Positions 42,823 through 52,592 of a stretch of 64,000 bases of DNA are shown here, piece by piece. Position numbers and translations under genes: made by a program. The stretch spans positions 62,001 through 126,000 of the forward strand of contig CAMAVS010000002.1 of the NCBI GenBank assembly GCA_945861665.1, in the 5' to 3' direction. The number at the start of each line of letters is the position of its first letter. Position 1 is the first letter of the stretch. The notes beneath the pieces were generated by a model. The model saw nothing but the letters and a program-made list of their open reading frames with translations, ran no database searches and had not been told where the DNA came from. The stretch comes from Chitinophaga pinensis (GTDB taxonomy: Bacteria; Bacteroidota; Bacteroidia; UBA4408).

Positions 42823-43809
42823 GTGCTACCCTCTTTTTTTACTCAAGATGTTTTTTCCATACAATCCAAAAAGACCTTTGATGAAATGGCTTTGAGGGTA
42901 TTTGAATACCAAAGCCAAAAATGCAATGTGTATAAAAAATATATTGACTTGATGGGCGTAAATCCTAAAGGTGTGACTAAAATTGAGCAAATCCCGTTTT
43001 TGCCGATCGGGTTTTTTAAGTCTGCAAGTGTGCGGTGCCGAAAAAAAACAGAAGTTTTGTTTAAGAGCAGCGGAACAAGCGGGGGCGTTGAAAGCAAACA
43101 TTTTGTTGCGGATCTTGCGTTATATGAAAACAGTTTTCGAACCTGTTTCAACTTGTTTTATGGCCCCGTTTCTGATTATTGTATTCTCGCACTGTTGCCT
43201 TCCTATTTGGATAAAACAGGCTCCTCTTTGATATATATGGCGAATACACTAATAAAAGACTGCAAACATAAAAGTGGCGGCTTTTACAAAAATAATTTTT
43301 CGGAACTAAGGGCTGTTCTCGATGAGCTGCAAAGTGCAAATCAAAAAACTCTCTTGTTGGGTGTAAGTTATGCGCTTCTTGATTTTGCAGAAAAATATTC
43401 ATTGCCATTGAAAAACACCATTGTTATGGAAACGGGCGGAATGAAAGGCAAACGAAAAGAGCTTACACGCGAAGAGTTGCACGCCCAACTAAAAAAAGCA
43501 TTTGCCATAGAACGCATCCACTCAGAATATGGAATGACAGAGCTGCTATCGCAAGCATATTCAAAAGGAGACGGGGTGTTTTCAACGCCTCCTTGGATGA
43601 ATGTGGTGATACGTGATGTAAACGACCCACTAAGTATTTTAGAAAATAATTACAGTGGCGGATTAAACATTATCGATTTAGCAAACATACACTCCTGCTC
43701 TTTTATTGCTACGCAAGACCTCGGAAAAAAACTGGACGACAATACTTTTGAAGTACTCGGGCGATTTGACAACAGCGATATTCGCGGCTGTAATTTATTG
43801 GTTGAGTAA
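42823..43809 (+). CDS. LuxE-like acyl-protein synthetase / acyltransferase
   Basis: A 328-residue enzyme of the LuxE/adenylate-forming family. Motif FKSSGTSGGVESKH (about residues 77-90) is the ATP/AMP-binding loop, and METGGMKGKRKELTREEL and HSEYGMTELLSQAY follow as in LuxE-type acyl-protein synthetases; the second is the family's Y-G-x-T-E motif. It probably activates a carboxylic acid for transfer to another molecule. No luxC/D partners are near, so the natural substrate is unknown. Start is GTG; an ATG at 42886 (MALRVFEY) is an alternative. One base separates it from the convergent pdxA. Confidence 0.8.
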   Translation: MLPSFFTQDVFSIQSKKTFDEMALRVFEYQSQKCNVYKKYIDLMGVNPKGVTKIEQIPFLPIGFFKSASVRCRKKTEVLFKSSGTSGGVESKHFVADLALYENSFRTCFNLFYGPVSDYCILALLPSYLDKTGSSLIYMANTLIKDCKHKSGGFYKNNFSELRAVLDELQSANQKTLLLGVSYALLDFAEKYSLPLKNTIVMETGGMKGKRKELTREELHAQLKKAFAIERIHSEYGMTELLSQAYSKGDGVFSTPPWMNVVIRDVNDPLSILENNYSGGLNIIDLANIHSCSFIATQDLGKKLDDNTFEVLGRFDNSDIRGCNLLVE

Positions 43810-43810
43810 T

Positions 43811-44872
43811 TTACCGCTCTCGTCTTTGGTTAGAAATTTTCAAGGGGTTTGATGTTAATGACTCTAATTGTTTTCGCTGTTTTACAATATCAACAGCAAG
43901 ATAAATTGCTTGTCTGATGGACGATTCTGAAGCTTGGTTTTTTCCGGCAATATCATATCCGGTACCGTGATCAGGTGAAGTACGAACAACTGGCAAACCT
44001 GCTGTAAAATTAACCCCTTCGCCAAAAGACAATGTTTTAAAAGGAATTAAGCCTTGGTCGTGATACATAGCAAGTGTTGCATCAAAATTTTTGTATGTGC
44101 CCGAACCAAAATAACCATCAGCAGCATAGGGCCCCATTACAAATACTCCTCGCTCCTTTAGTTGATTAACTGCAGGAATAATTATTTTTTGTTCTTCATC
44201 GCCCAACAAGCCATTATCGCCCGCGTGTGGATTAATCCCCAACACTGCTATTTTGGGTTTACGTATTCCAAAGTCTTTTATTAAAGACCGGTTTAACACT
44301 AGCGCCTTAGACACAATTTCATCAATGGTAATTGCTCCCGAAGCCTTTCCTAATGGAAGGTGCCCGGTAACAGTTCCTATCTTTAAATTTTCACTTACCA
44401 TTAACATCAAATAATTACTTACAGCAAATCGCTCCGCAAAAAACTCAGTATGGCCGGCAAATTTAAAATCGGTTGATTGTATGTTTTGTTTATTGATTGG
44501 CGCAGTAACAATGGCGTCTATTTTGCCCGATTTTAAATCGTTGCTTGCGGCATCTAACGCTTTGAATGCCATTTGTCCGGCAAGGGCTGTAGATGTCCCT
44601 ATTTCAACCTTAACTTCTTCGTCCCAACAATTAATAATATTGATGTTTTTAGCATTCGCTTGGTCGGCATATTTGATTGTAGAGAGATTAAAATCAGTTA
44701 TCCCCAGCTCCTTTTTATGATGAGAAAAAACTTTTGAAGATCCATAAATAATTGGCGTACAAACTTTCAACATCAAAGGATCCATAAATGCTTTCATTAT
44801 CACTTCTGTGCCAACGCCATTAAAGTCGCCTTGTGTAATACCTACTATTATTGGTCGTTCCTGTTCGCTCAT
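43811..44872 (-). CDS. pdxA: 4-hydroxythreonine-4-phosphate dehydrogenase
   Basis: A 353-residue NAD-dependent dehydrogenase of the DXP-dependent pyridoxal phosphate pathway. Typical motifs: GITQGDFNGVGTEV at the start, APINKQNI and FAGHTEFFAER with metal-ligand His, GINPHAGDNGLLGDEE, and YHDQGLIPFK. Length is normal (about 330-350). It is the last of three tightly spaced minus-strand genes (pepA, hypothetical, pdxA; gap of four bases to the latter). Confidence 0.95.
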   Translation of the reverse strand: MSEQERPIIVGITQGDFNGVGTEVIMKAFMDPLMLKVCTPIIYGSSKVFSHHKKELGITDFNLSTIKYADQANAKNINIINCWDEEVKVEIGTSTALAGQMAFKALDAASNDLKSGKIDAIVTAPINKQNIQSTDFKFAGHTEFFAERFAVSNYLMLMVSENLKIGTVTGHLPLGKASGAITIDEIVSKALVLNRSLIKDFGIRKPKIAVLGINPHAGDNGLLGDEEQKIIIPAVNQLKERGVFVMGPYAADGYFGSGTYKNFDATLAMYHDQGLIPFKTLSFGEGVNFTAGLPVVRTSPDHGTGYDIAGKNQASESSIRQAIYLAVDIVKQRKQLESLTSNPLKISNQRRER

Positions 44873-44876
44873 AATT

Positions 44877-46019
44877 TTATTTTTCTATAATGCCTATTAC
44901 TCCTAATACCGAAGGGTTATCTACACTTTTCCACTTTCTGTAATCCTTGTTCCAAACAATAATTCCTTGTGCGTATTTTTCGTTTTTAAATACTATTTCA
45001 AAAGGGACAACAATAATATTGTTGGCTGTTTTTGTTCGATTGTAATCACAGTAGTAATTACCAATTTCTTGTCCTTGATACTTGATACTTCTTCCTGATG
45101 TTCTGTACTCGTTGAGGCTTATAGTAAAGCCGTTTCCGATGTTTTCGCTTTCCTGCCAAGTCATTTTCTTTTCTTTCAAACTTATAACATATTTTGCTGT
45201 TGCTGTACTTGCAAATACCAATTCGTTCGCAGCATTTTTATATATCAAAGGATTAACAGCAGAATCAAGCGGCAAATCTATTTTTGCAGAAGCAATTTTT
45301 TCTTTCCCTTTCTTCACATTTACCTTGTAAAGGGTAACTATATTTTCCCCATTTTCATTTGAATAATTAGGATAAATAAAATTGTCATTGTCTAGCCAAT
45401 AAGTGGGTATCTTAAGCTTGTCTTTTTTAACAAAACCGGCATTGTCTATCAGCAGTTTTTTTTCAGCACCTATGGGGTAATAGTATATTTTAAAAGGGGG
45501 TGAGGAATAGTCTACTTCTACGTCTTGACCTAAAAACGGTTTATAAGAAAGGTTTTCTATTTTTTGGTAAGTATTGGTTAACGTATTATAATAGGAGTAA
45601 TATTTCCCTTTAAAAATATCGTTGGTATAAAAAACAATGCTGTCGTTTGCGCACTTTACAAGTTGTGCTTTTTCTTCCATAACCACCTTGCCTGTTTGAA
45701 TATCAACAATGGGTCCATTTCCTGCAACAATATAACGGTTTTTATACAGCGTGTTTGTTGCCAAATCAAAGCGGACGTAATCTTCCTTGCTCCCTCTTTT
45801 TTTGGTTGATACACTAATTAATTTTTCCTTTCTAACCATTTCGCCTTTTTCAAAACAGTAACGAACTATCGCCTGGTTAAGGTTAACGTTACTGCTTTCT
45901 TCGTACTCAGCAACCAATACCGAAAATTTCCCTTCGGTGGTTTGAGCATTGATTCCTTGAGAAAATAAAAACAGCCCACACAATAATTGTTTAAAAAAAC
46001 CTGTTGCTGTTTTTCTCAT
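44877..46019 (-). CDS. Secreted hypothetical protein
   Basis: A 380-residue protein starting at 46019; this start gives a signal peptide (MRKTATGFFKQLLCGLFLFS, ending INAQ) and ends the overlap with pepA that an upstream in-frame start would cause. The body has alternating strands of WD40/propeller character (YRFDLATNTLYKNRYI-like repeats, VDIQTGKVVMEEKAQLVKC) but no catalytic motif is seen. Middle gene of the pepA-to-pdxA operon. Not recognised. Confidence 0.65.
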   Translation of the reverse strand: MRKTATGFFKQLLCGLFLFSQGINAQTTEGKFSVLVAEYEESSNVNLNQAIVRYCFEKGEMVRKEKLISVSTKKRGSKEDYVRFDLATNTLYKNRYIVAGNGPIVDIQTGKVVMEEKAQLVKCANDSIVFYTNDIFKGKYYSYYNTLTNTYQKIENLSYKPFLGQDVEVDYSSPPFKIYYYPIGAEKKLLIDNAGFVKKDKLKIPTYWLDNDNFIYPNYSNENGENIVTLYKVNVKKGKEKIASAKIDLPLDSAVNPLIYKNAANELVFASTATAKYVISLKEKKMTWQESENIGNGFTISLNEYRTSGRSIKYQGQEIGNYYCDYNRTKTANNIIVVPFEIVFKNEKYAQGIIVWNKDYRKWKSVDNPSVLGVIGIIEK

Positions 46020-46029
46020 AGCAACATTT

Positions 46030-47469
46030 TTAGTTGGAAATTTTTTTGAAAAAATCAAACAGTAAACGCACACCGTATCCCGTTCCGCCTTTTCCTCTGT
46101 AACTGTCTTTTGTGGAAAGAAACGCTGGCCCTGCAATATCAAAGTGCATCCAAGGATAATCTACAAAGTGCTGTAAAAATTTTCCGGCTGTAATTGCGCC
46201 GGCATAAGGCCCGCCAATATTCTTTATTTCTGCAATGTCCGATTTTATCAATTCATCATACTCTTCCCAAAAAGGCATTTCTGCTAAGCGTTCGTATACG
46301 TTATTGCCGCTTTCTTTCAATTTATTTTTTGTTTTTTCGTCTGCCGTTCCCATTGCAACAATCCCATAAGGGCCTACTGCAGCAACTGCAGCTCCGGTAA
46401 GCGTTGCTAAATCAATCACCAATTCGGGCTTGTATTTTTGTGCATATACAAGTGCGTCTGCTAATATCAATCTCCCCTCTGCATCTGTGTTTAACACCTC
46501 AACCGTTTTGCCATTAGAAATAGTAATTACATCTCCAGCAACGTAAGCTTTTCCGTCAATGCGATTATCTGTTGCGGGAATTAATCCTATTACATGTACA
46601 TTCAATTTTGCTTTTGCAATGGTGAACAGTGCGCCTGTTACAGCTGCCCCTCCTGCCATATCACACTTCATTGTTTCCATTCCCACTCCAACTTTAATAT
46701 TGTAACCGCCCGTATCGTAAACAACACCTTTTCCAACCAAAACATAGGGCTTTTTGTTTTTTGCATTTTTAGGTTTCCACTCCAACACATTAAATGTAGG
46801 GGGTTCGTTACTTCCTTTATTGACAGCCAAAAGGCCACCCATCTTTAAAGATTCTATTTTTGATTTAGTAAATATATCTAAGGTAAAGCCTGCCTCTTTT
46901 CCTAACCTTGTCATCTCTTTAGAAAATTTGGTTGCTGTTAATACTGCAGGAGTTTCATTCACCAAATCGCGTGCAGCAATTGTGCCGGCAATCATAATTT
47001 GCAATTCATTTATTGCGCCATTATTAACCTTGTTGCTGTGTATATTTATTTTATTTAATGAATTTGGGTTGCGTGTTTTTTGCATCTTATACTGCAAAAA
47101 CTGGTAATTTGCTAAGGCCATTCCTTCTGCAAAAGCCAAGGCTTCTTCACCGTTATTATTTGTGTCAACAATGGTAACACTTGTTTCTTTTAATTCATTG
47201 AGCATTGCACACAAAACTGCGCCCGACTTCCTGCAAGACTCCAATAACAAATGTGTTTCCTTTTTTTCTTCTACTACTTGCAAAAACACTCTATGGGTAA
47301 AACGGTTTATGCCAATTAGTTTTTTTTCCTTTTTCTCAATCTCTTGCTTTATGTATGTTTTTTCTGCTGTAGAAAAGGGCAAAACTGAAGTTGCGTTTTT
47401 ATTGTTACATAAATAAATGGAATTTTTCTTATTGGAAACCGCAACGACTTTGTGAATAGATATGTTCAT
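46030..47469 (-). CDS. pepA: Leucyl aminopeptidase (M17)
   Basis: A 479-residue cytosolic aminopeptidase starting at ATG 47469; the frame is open 27 codons upstream but that part would overlap the divergent mqnC gene. Metal and active-site motifs are intact: VGKGVVYDTGGYNIK (Lys and Asp ligands), MKCDMAGGAAV, and NTDAEGRLILADAL. It removes N-terminal residues in peptide turnover; some family members also bind DNA. First gene of a minus-strand operon with the hypothetical protein and pdxA. It reads outwards from the mqnC start with about 50 bases between. Confidence 0.93.
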   Translation of the reverse strand: MNISIHKVVAVSNKKNSIYLCNNKNATSVLPFSTAEKTYIKQEIEKKEKKLIGINRFTHRVFLQVVEEKKETHLLLESCRKSGAVLCAMLNELKETSVTIVDTNNNGEEALAFAEGMALANYQFLQYKMQKTRNPNSLNKINIHSNKVNNGAINELQIMIAGTIAARDLVNETPAVLTATKFSKEMTRLGKEAGFTLDIFTKSKIESLKMGGLLAVNKGSNEPPTFNVLEWKPKNAKNKKPYVLVGKGVVYDTGGYNIKVGVGMETMKCDMAGGAAVTGALFTIAKAKLNVHVIGLIPATDNRIDGKAYVAGDVITISNGKTVEVLNTDAEGRLILADALVYAQKYKPELVIDLATLTGAAVAAVGPYGIVAMGTADEKTKNKLKESGNNVYERLAEMPFWEEYDELIKSDIAEIKNIGGPYAGAITAGKFLQHFVDYPWMHFDIAGPAFLSTKDSYRGKGGTGYGVRLLFDFFKKISN

Positions 47470-47519
47470 ATTATTTGTACTTTTGAGAACGGTAAATGTA
47501 GAAAAAGATTTTAAGATTA

Positions 47520-48644
47520 ATGAAGGTAGACAAACTTTTACAAAGAGCATTGGCTTTTGAGTTTCTTCTTGCAGAAGAGGGCTTGTTTTTATTTAAAAAT
47601 GCAAGCATTAGCGAATTGATGTGGGTTGCGAACGAATTGCGAAAAAAACAGAAGCCTGACGGCAAGGTAACTTGGCAAATTGACAGAAACGTAAACACCA
47701 CCAATGTGTGTATTGCCAACTGCAAGTTTTGCAACTTTTATCGTATACCGGGGCATAAAGATGCTTACATCACAGACATAGAAACGTATAAAAGAAAAAT
47801 TGAAGAAACCCTTCGTTTTGGTGGCGACCAATTACTATTGCAAGGAGGGCACCACCCCGAATTAGGATTGAAGTTTTACGTTGATACTTTCAAACAATTA
47901 AAAAGTCTTTACCCTCAAATAAAGTTACATTCCCTTGGTCCGCCCGAAATTGCACATATAACTAAATTAGAAAAATCAACACATACAGAAGTTTTAAAAG
48001 CACTAAAAGATGCAGGGTTGGACTCTTTGCCTGGAGCAGGTGCAGAAATTTTAAATGATCGCGTACGTAGATTAATTTCAAAAGGTAAATGTGGTGGTAA
48101 GGAATGGTTGGATGTAATGCGTGCTTCCCATCAATTGAACATTACCACCTCTGCAACAATGATGTTTGGACACATAGAAACATTGGAAGAACGATTTGAA
48201 CATTTGGTTTTTTTGCGCGAAGTGCAAAGTGAAAAGCCTGCCGATGCGAAGGGGTTTTTGGCATTTATTCCTTGGCCATTTCAAGACGATGGTACTTTGT
48301 TAAAGCGCCACAAAGGAATTAGCAATACTGTTAGTGGTGAAGAATACATTCGCATGATAGCCATTAGTCGCATTATGTTACCCAACATCATTAACATTCA
48401 GGCCAGTTGGCTAACAATAGGAAAACAGGTTGCGCAAGCTTGTTTACACGGGGGAGCAAACGACTTTGGAAGCATTATGATAGAGGAAAATGTTGTTTCG
48501 GCTGCTGGTGCTCCACACCGTTTTACTTCTAAAACCATACAAGAGGCGATACGTGAAGCAGGCTTTGAGCCCCAATTACGCGGACAACAATATAATTATC
48601 GTGATATTCCTGTTGATATGGAAGAGCAAATAATTGACTATTGA
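47520..48644 (+). CDS. mqnC: Cyclic dehypoxanthine futalosine synthase
   Basis: A 374-residue radical SAM enzyme. The cluster ligands are C64-x3-C68-x2-C71 in CIANCKFCNFY. QLLLQGGHHPELGLKFYVD and LHSLGPPEIAHI, and TTSATMMFGHIETLEERFEH are typical of MqnC. It forms the cyclic dehypoxanthine futalosine in the futalosine route to menaquinone, so this bacterium likely makes menaquinone without the MenF-MenE path. The UbiA-type prenyltransferase at 51726 would be a later step (MqnP). Other mqn genes are outside the window. Confidence 0.94.
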   Translation: MKVDKLLQRALAFEFLLAEEGLFLFKNASISELMWVANELRKKQKPDGKVTWQIDRNVNTTNVCIANCKFCNFYRIPGHKDAYITDIETYKRKIEETLRFGGDQLLLQGGHHPELGLKFYVDTFKQLKSLYPQIKLHSLGPPEIAHITKLEKSTHTEVLKALKDAGLDSLPGAGAEILNDRVRRLISKGKCGGKEWLDVMRASHQLNITTSATMMFGHIETLEERFEHLVFLREVQSEKPADAKGFLAFIPWPFQDDGTLLKRHKGISNTVSGEEYIRMIAISRIMLPNIINIQASWLTIGKQVAQACLHGGANDFGSIMIEENVVSAAGAPHRFTSKTIQEAIREAGFEPQLRGQQYNYRDIPVDMEEQIIDY

Positions 48645-48751
48645 TTTTTTGTTTAGTGGTGTCGCCATTGCAATAAAAAAGAATATAAATAATCGCTTCT
48701 TGATTTTCTTTTGTATTTTTATGTCATCTAGTTTTTGTTGATTGACACATT

Positions 48752-49276
48752 GTGAAAATTAAACACCCACTCTTTTTCTTAACCCTGTGTTTGTTAAGCA
48801 CGGTTGTAATCGCGCAAAAGCCAGTCGCAAAACCTGCTCAAAAAAACACGACAACTAAACCAAAAGCTAAAGTTGCTGATAATGGTGGGCTTGTTGCAAG
48901 TTTAGCAGAACTGTATTTGGGAACGGGGGAAAATAAATATGCGGGAAACGCAAAAGTGCTAAGGGGGGCAATGAGGCCCGGGGATAAATTTGAAATCATT
49001 ACAAGGGATGACAAAAGAGTAAACTGCACGATTAAAACGATTCAGCTACAATCCAATCGTTTAAAAATTGAAAGGGCTGGAAAAGACGCTGAATTGTTAA
49101 TTGTTTTTACTGTTGACAAATCGGATGTTGAATGCGATTTTGGGTGCATGTGTACTTTGAGCACTCTAAAAAACTACGCAGAATTTGAGCAAGTTAAAAA
49201 GGCCTATAAGGCTTCGCCCAATTCAGGAAAGGGGGCCATTGGTAACTCACAATTGTTTTCGTTGGATAAGGAATAG
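48752..49276 (+). CDS. Secreted hypothetical protein
   Basis: A 174-residue protein with GTG start, a signal peptide ending VIAQ (about residue 22), a Lys/Pro/Thr-rich linker (KPVAKPAQKNTTTKPKAKV), and a compact beta-rich domain (60-150) with MRPGDKFEIITRDDKRVNCT, which recalls elongation-factor-domain-2-like beta barrels. A Cys pair-like FGCMC segment lies at about residue 131. Family not recognised. Gap of about 110 bases to mqnC, so probably its own transcript. Confidence 0.6.
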   Translation: MKIKHPLFFLTLCLLSTVVIAQKPVAKPAQKNTTTKPKAKVADNGGLVASLAELYLGTGENKYAGNAKVLRGAMRPGDKFEIITRDDKRVNCTIKTIQLQSNRLKIERAGKDAELLIVFTVDKSDVECDFGCMCTLSTLKNYAEFEQVKKAYKASPNSGKGAIGNSQLFSLDKE

Positions 49277-49412
49277 CAGCCATTCATTTCACAAATAAAT
49301 TGGCGGCACTTATTGTTTAATTATAGTCGTTGAATACACCTTATTTGGTTGGCGGCACTGCTACTCCTTTATACTAAAGAGCTTTGTTGGTGTTAAAAAA
49401 GCAAAGGCCGAC

Positions 49413-51632
49413 CTATTTTTGTACAATTAATTTCATTTTAATAGTTGCGCCATTAACCGTAATTGCTTGTAGTATATAAATTCCTGAAGGCTGTGTTGAT
49501 AAATCAACGATTTGTAATTGCCCTTTTGTTGTTTTGAAAATTGGCTCTATTATTTTTTGGCCAACAATATTCTTAATCGTTATTAACTCAAGCTGGTATT
49601 CGCTTTTTACATTAAAAACTCCACTGTAAGAAGGCATTGGAAAAACTGTTATTTTGCTTTCGTCATTAAAATCAATTGTTCCATTCGGGAAAACCTGAGT
49701 ACAAATTGTGTCCGAACAGCCAAGGGAGTCATAGCTTATTAAACAAGCTATATACGCAGGATTTGGAGCATTATAAATATGAGACGGGTTTTGTAAAAAA
49801 CTATGTGGAGAAGCGTCTCCAAAGTCCCAATCGTAAGAATAAGCAGGAATACCTCCGGTAATATTAGAAGTAAAATTTACCGTGAGTCCGTTTATGGAGC
49901 TTGAGTAATTGGCTTGTATGGCAGGGGCAACAACAACAACCTGATATGCGGTATCCAAACATCCAACATTGGATGTTACAATTAAACGTACATTGTATTG
50001 ATTAGAAAAAGCATAAATGTTTTGCGCGTTTTGAGTAAATGCTGTGTTTCCATCGCCAAAATCCCATTGCCAAGCAACAATGCTACCGGCTGCAATCGTT
50101 GATTGATCTATAAAAACCATTGGGGCTCCATAACAGGTGTCTGCGGTAGCTATTTGTGCTACCGGCAGCACTCCGCCAACAGGAACCTGCTGAGAAACAG
50201 TATCCGAACAACCAAAAGCATTGACAACAATTAATGAAACAGTGTACGTTCCGGGAACCAAATAAGTGTGCGATGGATTTTGTTGTGCTGAAGTATTTCC
50301 GTCACCAAAATCCCACGCTCTGCTTATTATATTAATATTGCCCCCTGCCTGGGAGGTGTCTTGGAAATTAATAATTGTGCTTGCGCAACCATTGCTTGAA
50401 TAGGAAAATGCCGCGATGGGATTTGGATTTACGGTGACTGAAATTGTTACACAGGCAGTGCAATTCTTGTTTGTTCCAACACAAAGCGTTGCTGCGTAAA
50501 CGCCTATTGACGGATAGACGTGTGTTGGATTTTGCACATTGCTGTGTGGTGAGTTGTCACCAAAATCCCAGTCCCAAATTGCGATTGCGTTTCCCCCTCC
50601 GTTAACAGAAGACGTATCTGTAAACACAGTGCTTGCCCACAAACATTCGGTGGTGGCAGAAAATGCCGCGACAGGCAAAGGGTTTACTACCACTATGTAG
50701 GTAATAGAGTCTTTGTTGGCAAGGTCATCTTTAACAACTACCGTCACATTATATGTTCCAGCTGAAGGGTAGGTATAACAAGGGTTTTGTTGTGCCGATG
50801 TTCCCCCATCGCCAAAACGCCAAGCCCAGCTGTTTATATTTCCCAACAAACTAAATGAAGAGTCTGTAAAACATGATTGCTGTCCTAAGCAAACTGAATC
50901 TCTTACAATTCCAAATCGAGCTGTAATAGGCAAAGGATTTGCTATTACGGTAATGTCGTCAATGGCAAACTCATCGCGTAAGCCAGCGCCGGCAACATCA
51001 TTTCCTGTCCACTTTAAATAATAGAATCCGTTGTTTGGAATATTTAATCCTGACAAAATAGTTTTTTTGTTGTTTAGTTGCCAAAAGAGGATGTCGGCTA
51101 AAATATCAGATGTGTCGTTTAGGGATGCCACCGGGCTATAAATAAGATTGTCATTTGAGTGAGAAAAAGCCAACAAGTTCGACCGGCCTTGGTCGTTGTT
51201 TATCCACAATTCATATGAAACATACAGGCTTGTAACGGTTGACCCCGTAGTGTTTTGTATTTTAAAAACAAAATCTCCTGGAGTAAAATCGGCTGCAATT
51301 GGCTGAACCCCCATTGCTGTGTCGCCATTTATATTGAAAGCATATAGCCCACCGGCACCAGCGCCTCCGTTGTTAATGCCGCGCGTAAAATCGGTATTGG
51401 GCGTATTCATTGTGCCACCAAAAAGCAAATCCCCGTCGCTCATTCCTGTTACCGACCACGTATTCGAACTTAGTTCGCCTGGTGCGGGAGTGGGCTGAAG
51501 TCCGTTACCCGTAAAACCATTGAAGGCTGTAATGTATTGCGTGTTAACGGCCGTTATTACTTGTTGCGCAATTGATGTAGAAAACATTAATATACACAAC
51601 AACAAGGGTGGGAGTTTAAACACTTGCTTCAT
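49413..51632 (-). CDS. PKD-repeat T9SS type A secreted protein
   Basis: A 739-residue secreted protein with a signal peptide (1-23). Residues 24-235 are a jelly-roll-like region (FTPGDFVFKIQNTTGSTVTS), followed by five PKD domains with the WDFGDG core (SWAWRFGDGG, WDWDFGDNS, RAWDFGDGNTS, WQWDFGDGNT, YDWDFGDAS, about 235-650) and a type A T9SS sorting domain (TVFPMPSYSGVFNV, LELITIKNIVGQK, LQIVDLSTQPSGIYIL). Exported by T9SS; probably a surface adhesin or polymer-binding protein. Separate from mqnC and UbiA genes by 130 and 90 bases. Confidence 0.88.
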   Translation of the reverse strand: MKQVFKLPPLLLCILMFSTSIAQQVITAVNTQYITAFNGFTGNGLQPTPAPGELSSNTWSVTGMSDGDLLFGGTMNTPNTDFTRGINNGGAGAGGLYAFNINGDTAMGVQPIAADFTPGDFVFKIQNTTGSTVTSLYVSYELWINNDQGRSNLLAFSHSNDNLIYSPVASLNDTSDILADILFWQLNNKKTILSGLNIPNNGFYYLKWTGNDVAGAGLRDEFAIDDITVIANPLPITARFGIVRDSVCLGQQSCFTDSSFSLLGNINSWAWRFGDGGTSAQQNPCYTYPSAGTYNVTVVVKDDLANKDSITYIVVVNPLPVAAFSATTECLWASTVFTDTSSVNGGGNAIAIWDWDFGDNSPHSNVQNPTHVYPSIGVYAATLCVGTNKNCTACVTISVTVNPNPIAAFSYSSNGCASTIINFQDTSQAGGNINIISRAWDFGDGNTSAQQNPSHTYLVPGTYTVSLIVVNAFGCSDTVSQQVPVGGVLPVAQIATADTCYGAPMVFIDQSTIAAGSIVAWQWDFGDGNTAFTQNAQNIYAFSNQYNVRLIVTSNVGCLDTAYQVVVVAPAIQANYSSSINGLTVNFTSNITGGIPAYSYDWDFGDASPHSFLQNPSHIYNAPNPAYIACLISYDSLGCSDTICTQVFPNGTIDFNDESKITVFPMPSYSGVFNVKSEYQLELITIKNIVGQKIIEPIFKTTKGQLQIVDLSTQPSGIYILQAITVNGATIKMKLIVQK

Positions 51633-51710
51633 TTTAATTTATTTAAAACGCAAAGGTAATTAGAAAAAAGTAATCTTCTATTAATATGTCAATAAGATAT
51701 TGTTATTGTT

Positions 51711-51718
51711 TACATTTG
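51711..51718 (+). promoter_or_regulatory. Bacteroidota -7 promoter motif TAnnTTTG
   Basis: TACATTTG seven bases before the prenyltransferase ATG at 51726; predicts a very short or absent leader. Confidence 0.45.
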
Positions 51719-51725
51719 TTTCAAT

Positions 51726-52589
51726 ATGGCAACGCCTGGTTTTAAAAACTATCTTTCTCTCATTAAGTTTTCGCACACTATTTTTGCAATGCCCTTTGCG
51801 TTTATCGGTTTTTTTTACGCAACAAAAACAACAAACACGCCTTTTAATGCTCTTCTTTTTTTGCTGGTAACGCTTTGTATGGTTTTTGCACGAGCCGCCG
51901 CAATGGGATTTAACAGGTACGTTGACAGGGCCATTGATGAAAAAAATCCACGAACATCAATTCGGGAAATCCCCTCAGGGGTTATTTCCCCCTCCAAAGC
52001 CCTAGCTTTTGTTGTTATAAACAGCTTGCTGTTTGTTGCCACAAGCTGGTTTATAAACACTCTCTGTTTTTTTCTTTCGCCTATTGCTTTGTTGGCGGTA
52101 TTGGGATATAGTTACACTAAACGATTTACAGCAATGTGCCACCTGGTTCTGGGCTTTGGATTAGCGCTTGCTCCTATTGGCGCATACATTGCCGTTACCG
52201 GAAAATTCGATTTGACTCCTTTGTTGTTTTCTTTTGCTGTGCTTTGCTGGGTAAGCGGGTTCGACATTGTTTATGCCTTACAAGATGAAACTTTCGATTC
52301 GCAACATCAATTAAATTCCATTCCTGTTTTATTAGGTAAAAAAAACGCGCTTGCATTTTCGCTTGGATTGCATTTTTTATCTGCGTCGATTATTGTTGTT
52401 GTGGGGCTATTGGAGCAGCTTGGTGTTTTTTATTGGATAGGAGCAGGCGTATTTTGTGCTCTGCTTGTGTATCAGCACAGTCTGGTTAAACCAAACGACC
52501 TTAGCAGGGTTAACTTGGCTTTTTTCACTACTAATGGCATTGCTAGTGTTGTTTTTGCTTGCTTCGTGATTCTCTCTCTTTATTTTTAA
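51726..52589 (+). CDS. UbiA-family prenyltransferase (4-hydroxybenzoate-type, likely MqnP)
   Basis: A 287-residue membrane enzyme with about eight transmembrane helices. The two Asp-rich motifs are intact: NRYVDRAIDEKNPRTSIREI (N-x3-D-x3-D) and FDIVYALQDETFDSQHQLNS (D-x3-D-type). In futalosine-pathway organisms a UbiA-like protein annotated as 4-hydroxybenzoate polyprenyltransferase is taken to attach the prenyl chain (MqnP); with mqnC at 47520 and no ubiquinone genes in sight, that is the likely role. Followed three bases later by the broken dipeptide epimerase frame. Confidence 0.88.
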   Translation: MATPGFKNYLSLIKFSHTIFAMPFAFIGFFYATKTTNTPFNALLFLLVTLCMVFARAAAMGFNRYVDRAIDEKNPRTSIREIPSGVISPSKALAFVVINSLLFVATSWFINTLCFFLSPIALLAVLGYSYTKRFTAMCHLVLGFGLALAPIGAYIAVTGKFDLTPLLFSFAVLCWVSGFDIVYALQDETFDSQHQLNSIPVLLGKKNALAFSLGLHFLSASIIVVVGLLEQLGVFYWIGAGVFCALLVYQHSLVKPNDLSRVNLAFFTTNGIASVVFACFVILSLYF

Positions 52590-52592
52590 TAA

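Noticed and set aside
46020-46142. Upstream extension of the hypothetical gene to 46142
   Set aside because: It would overlap the end of pepA by over 100 bases; the start at 46019 gives a proper signal peptide and no overlap.
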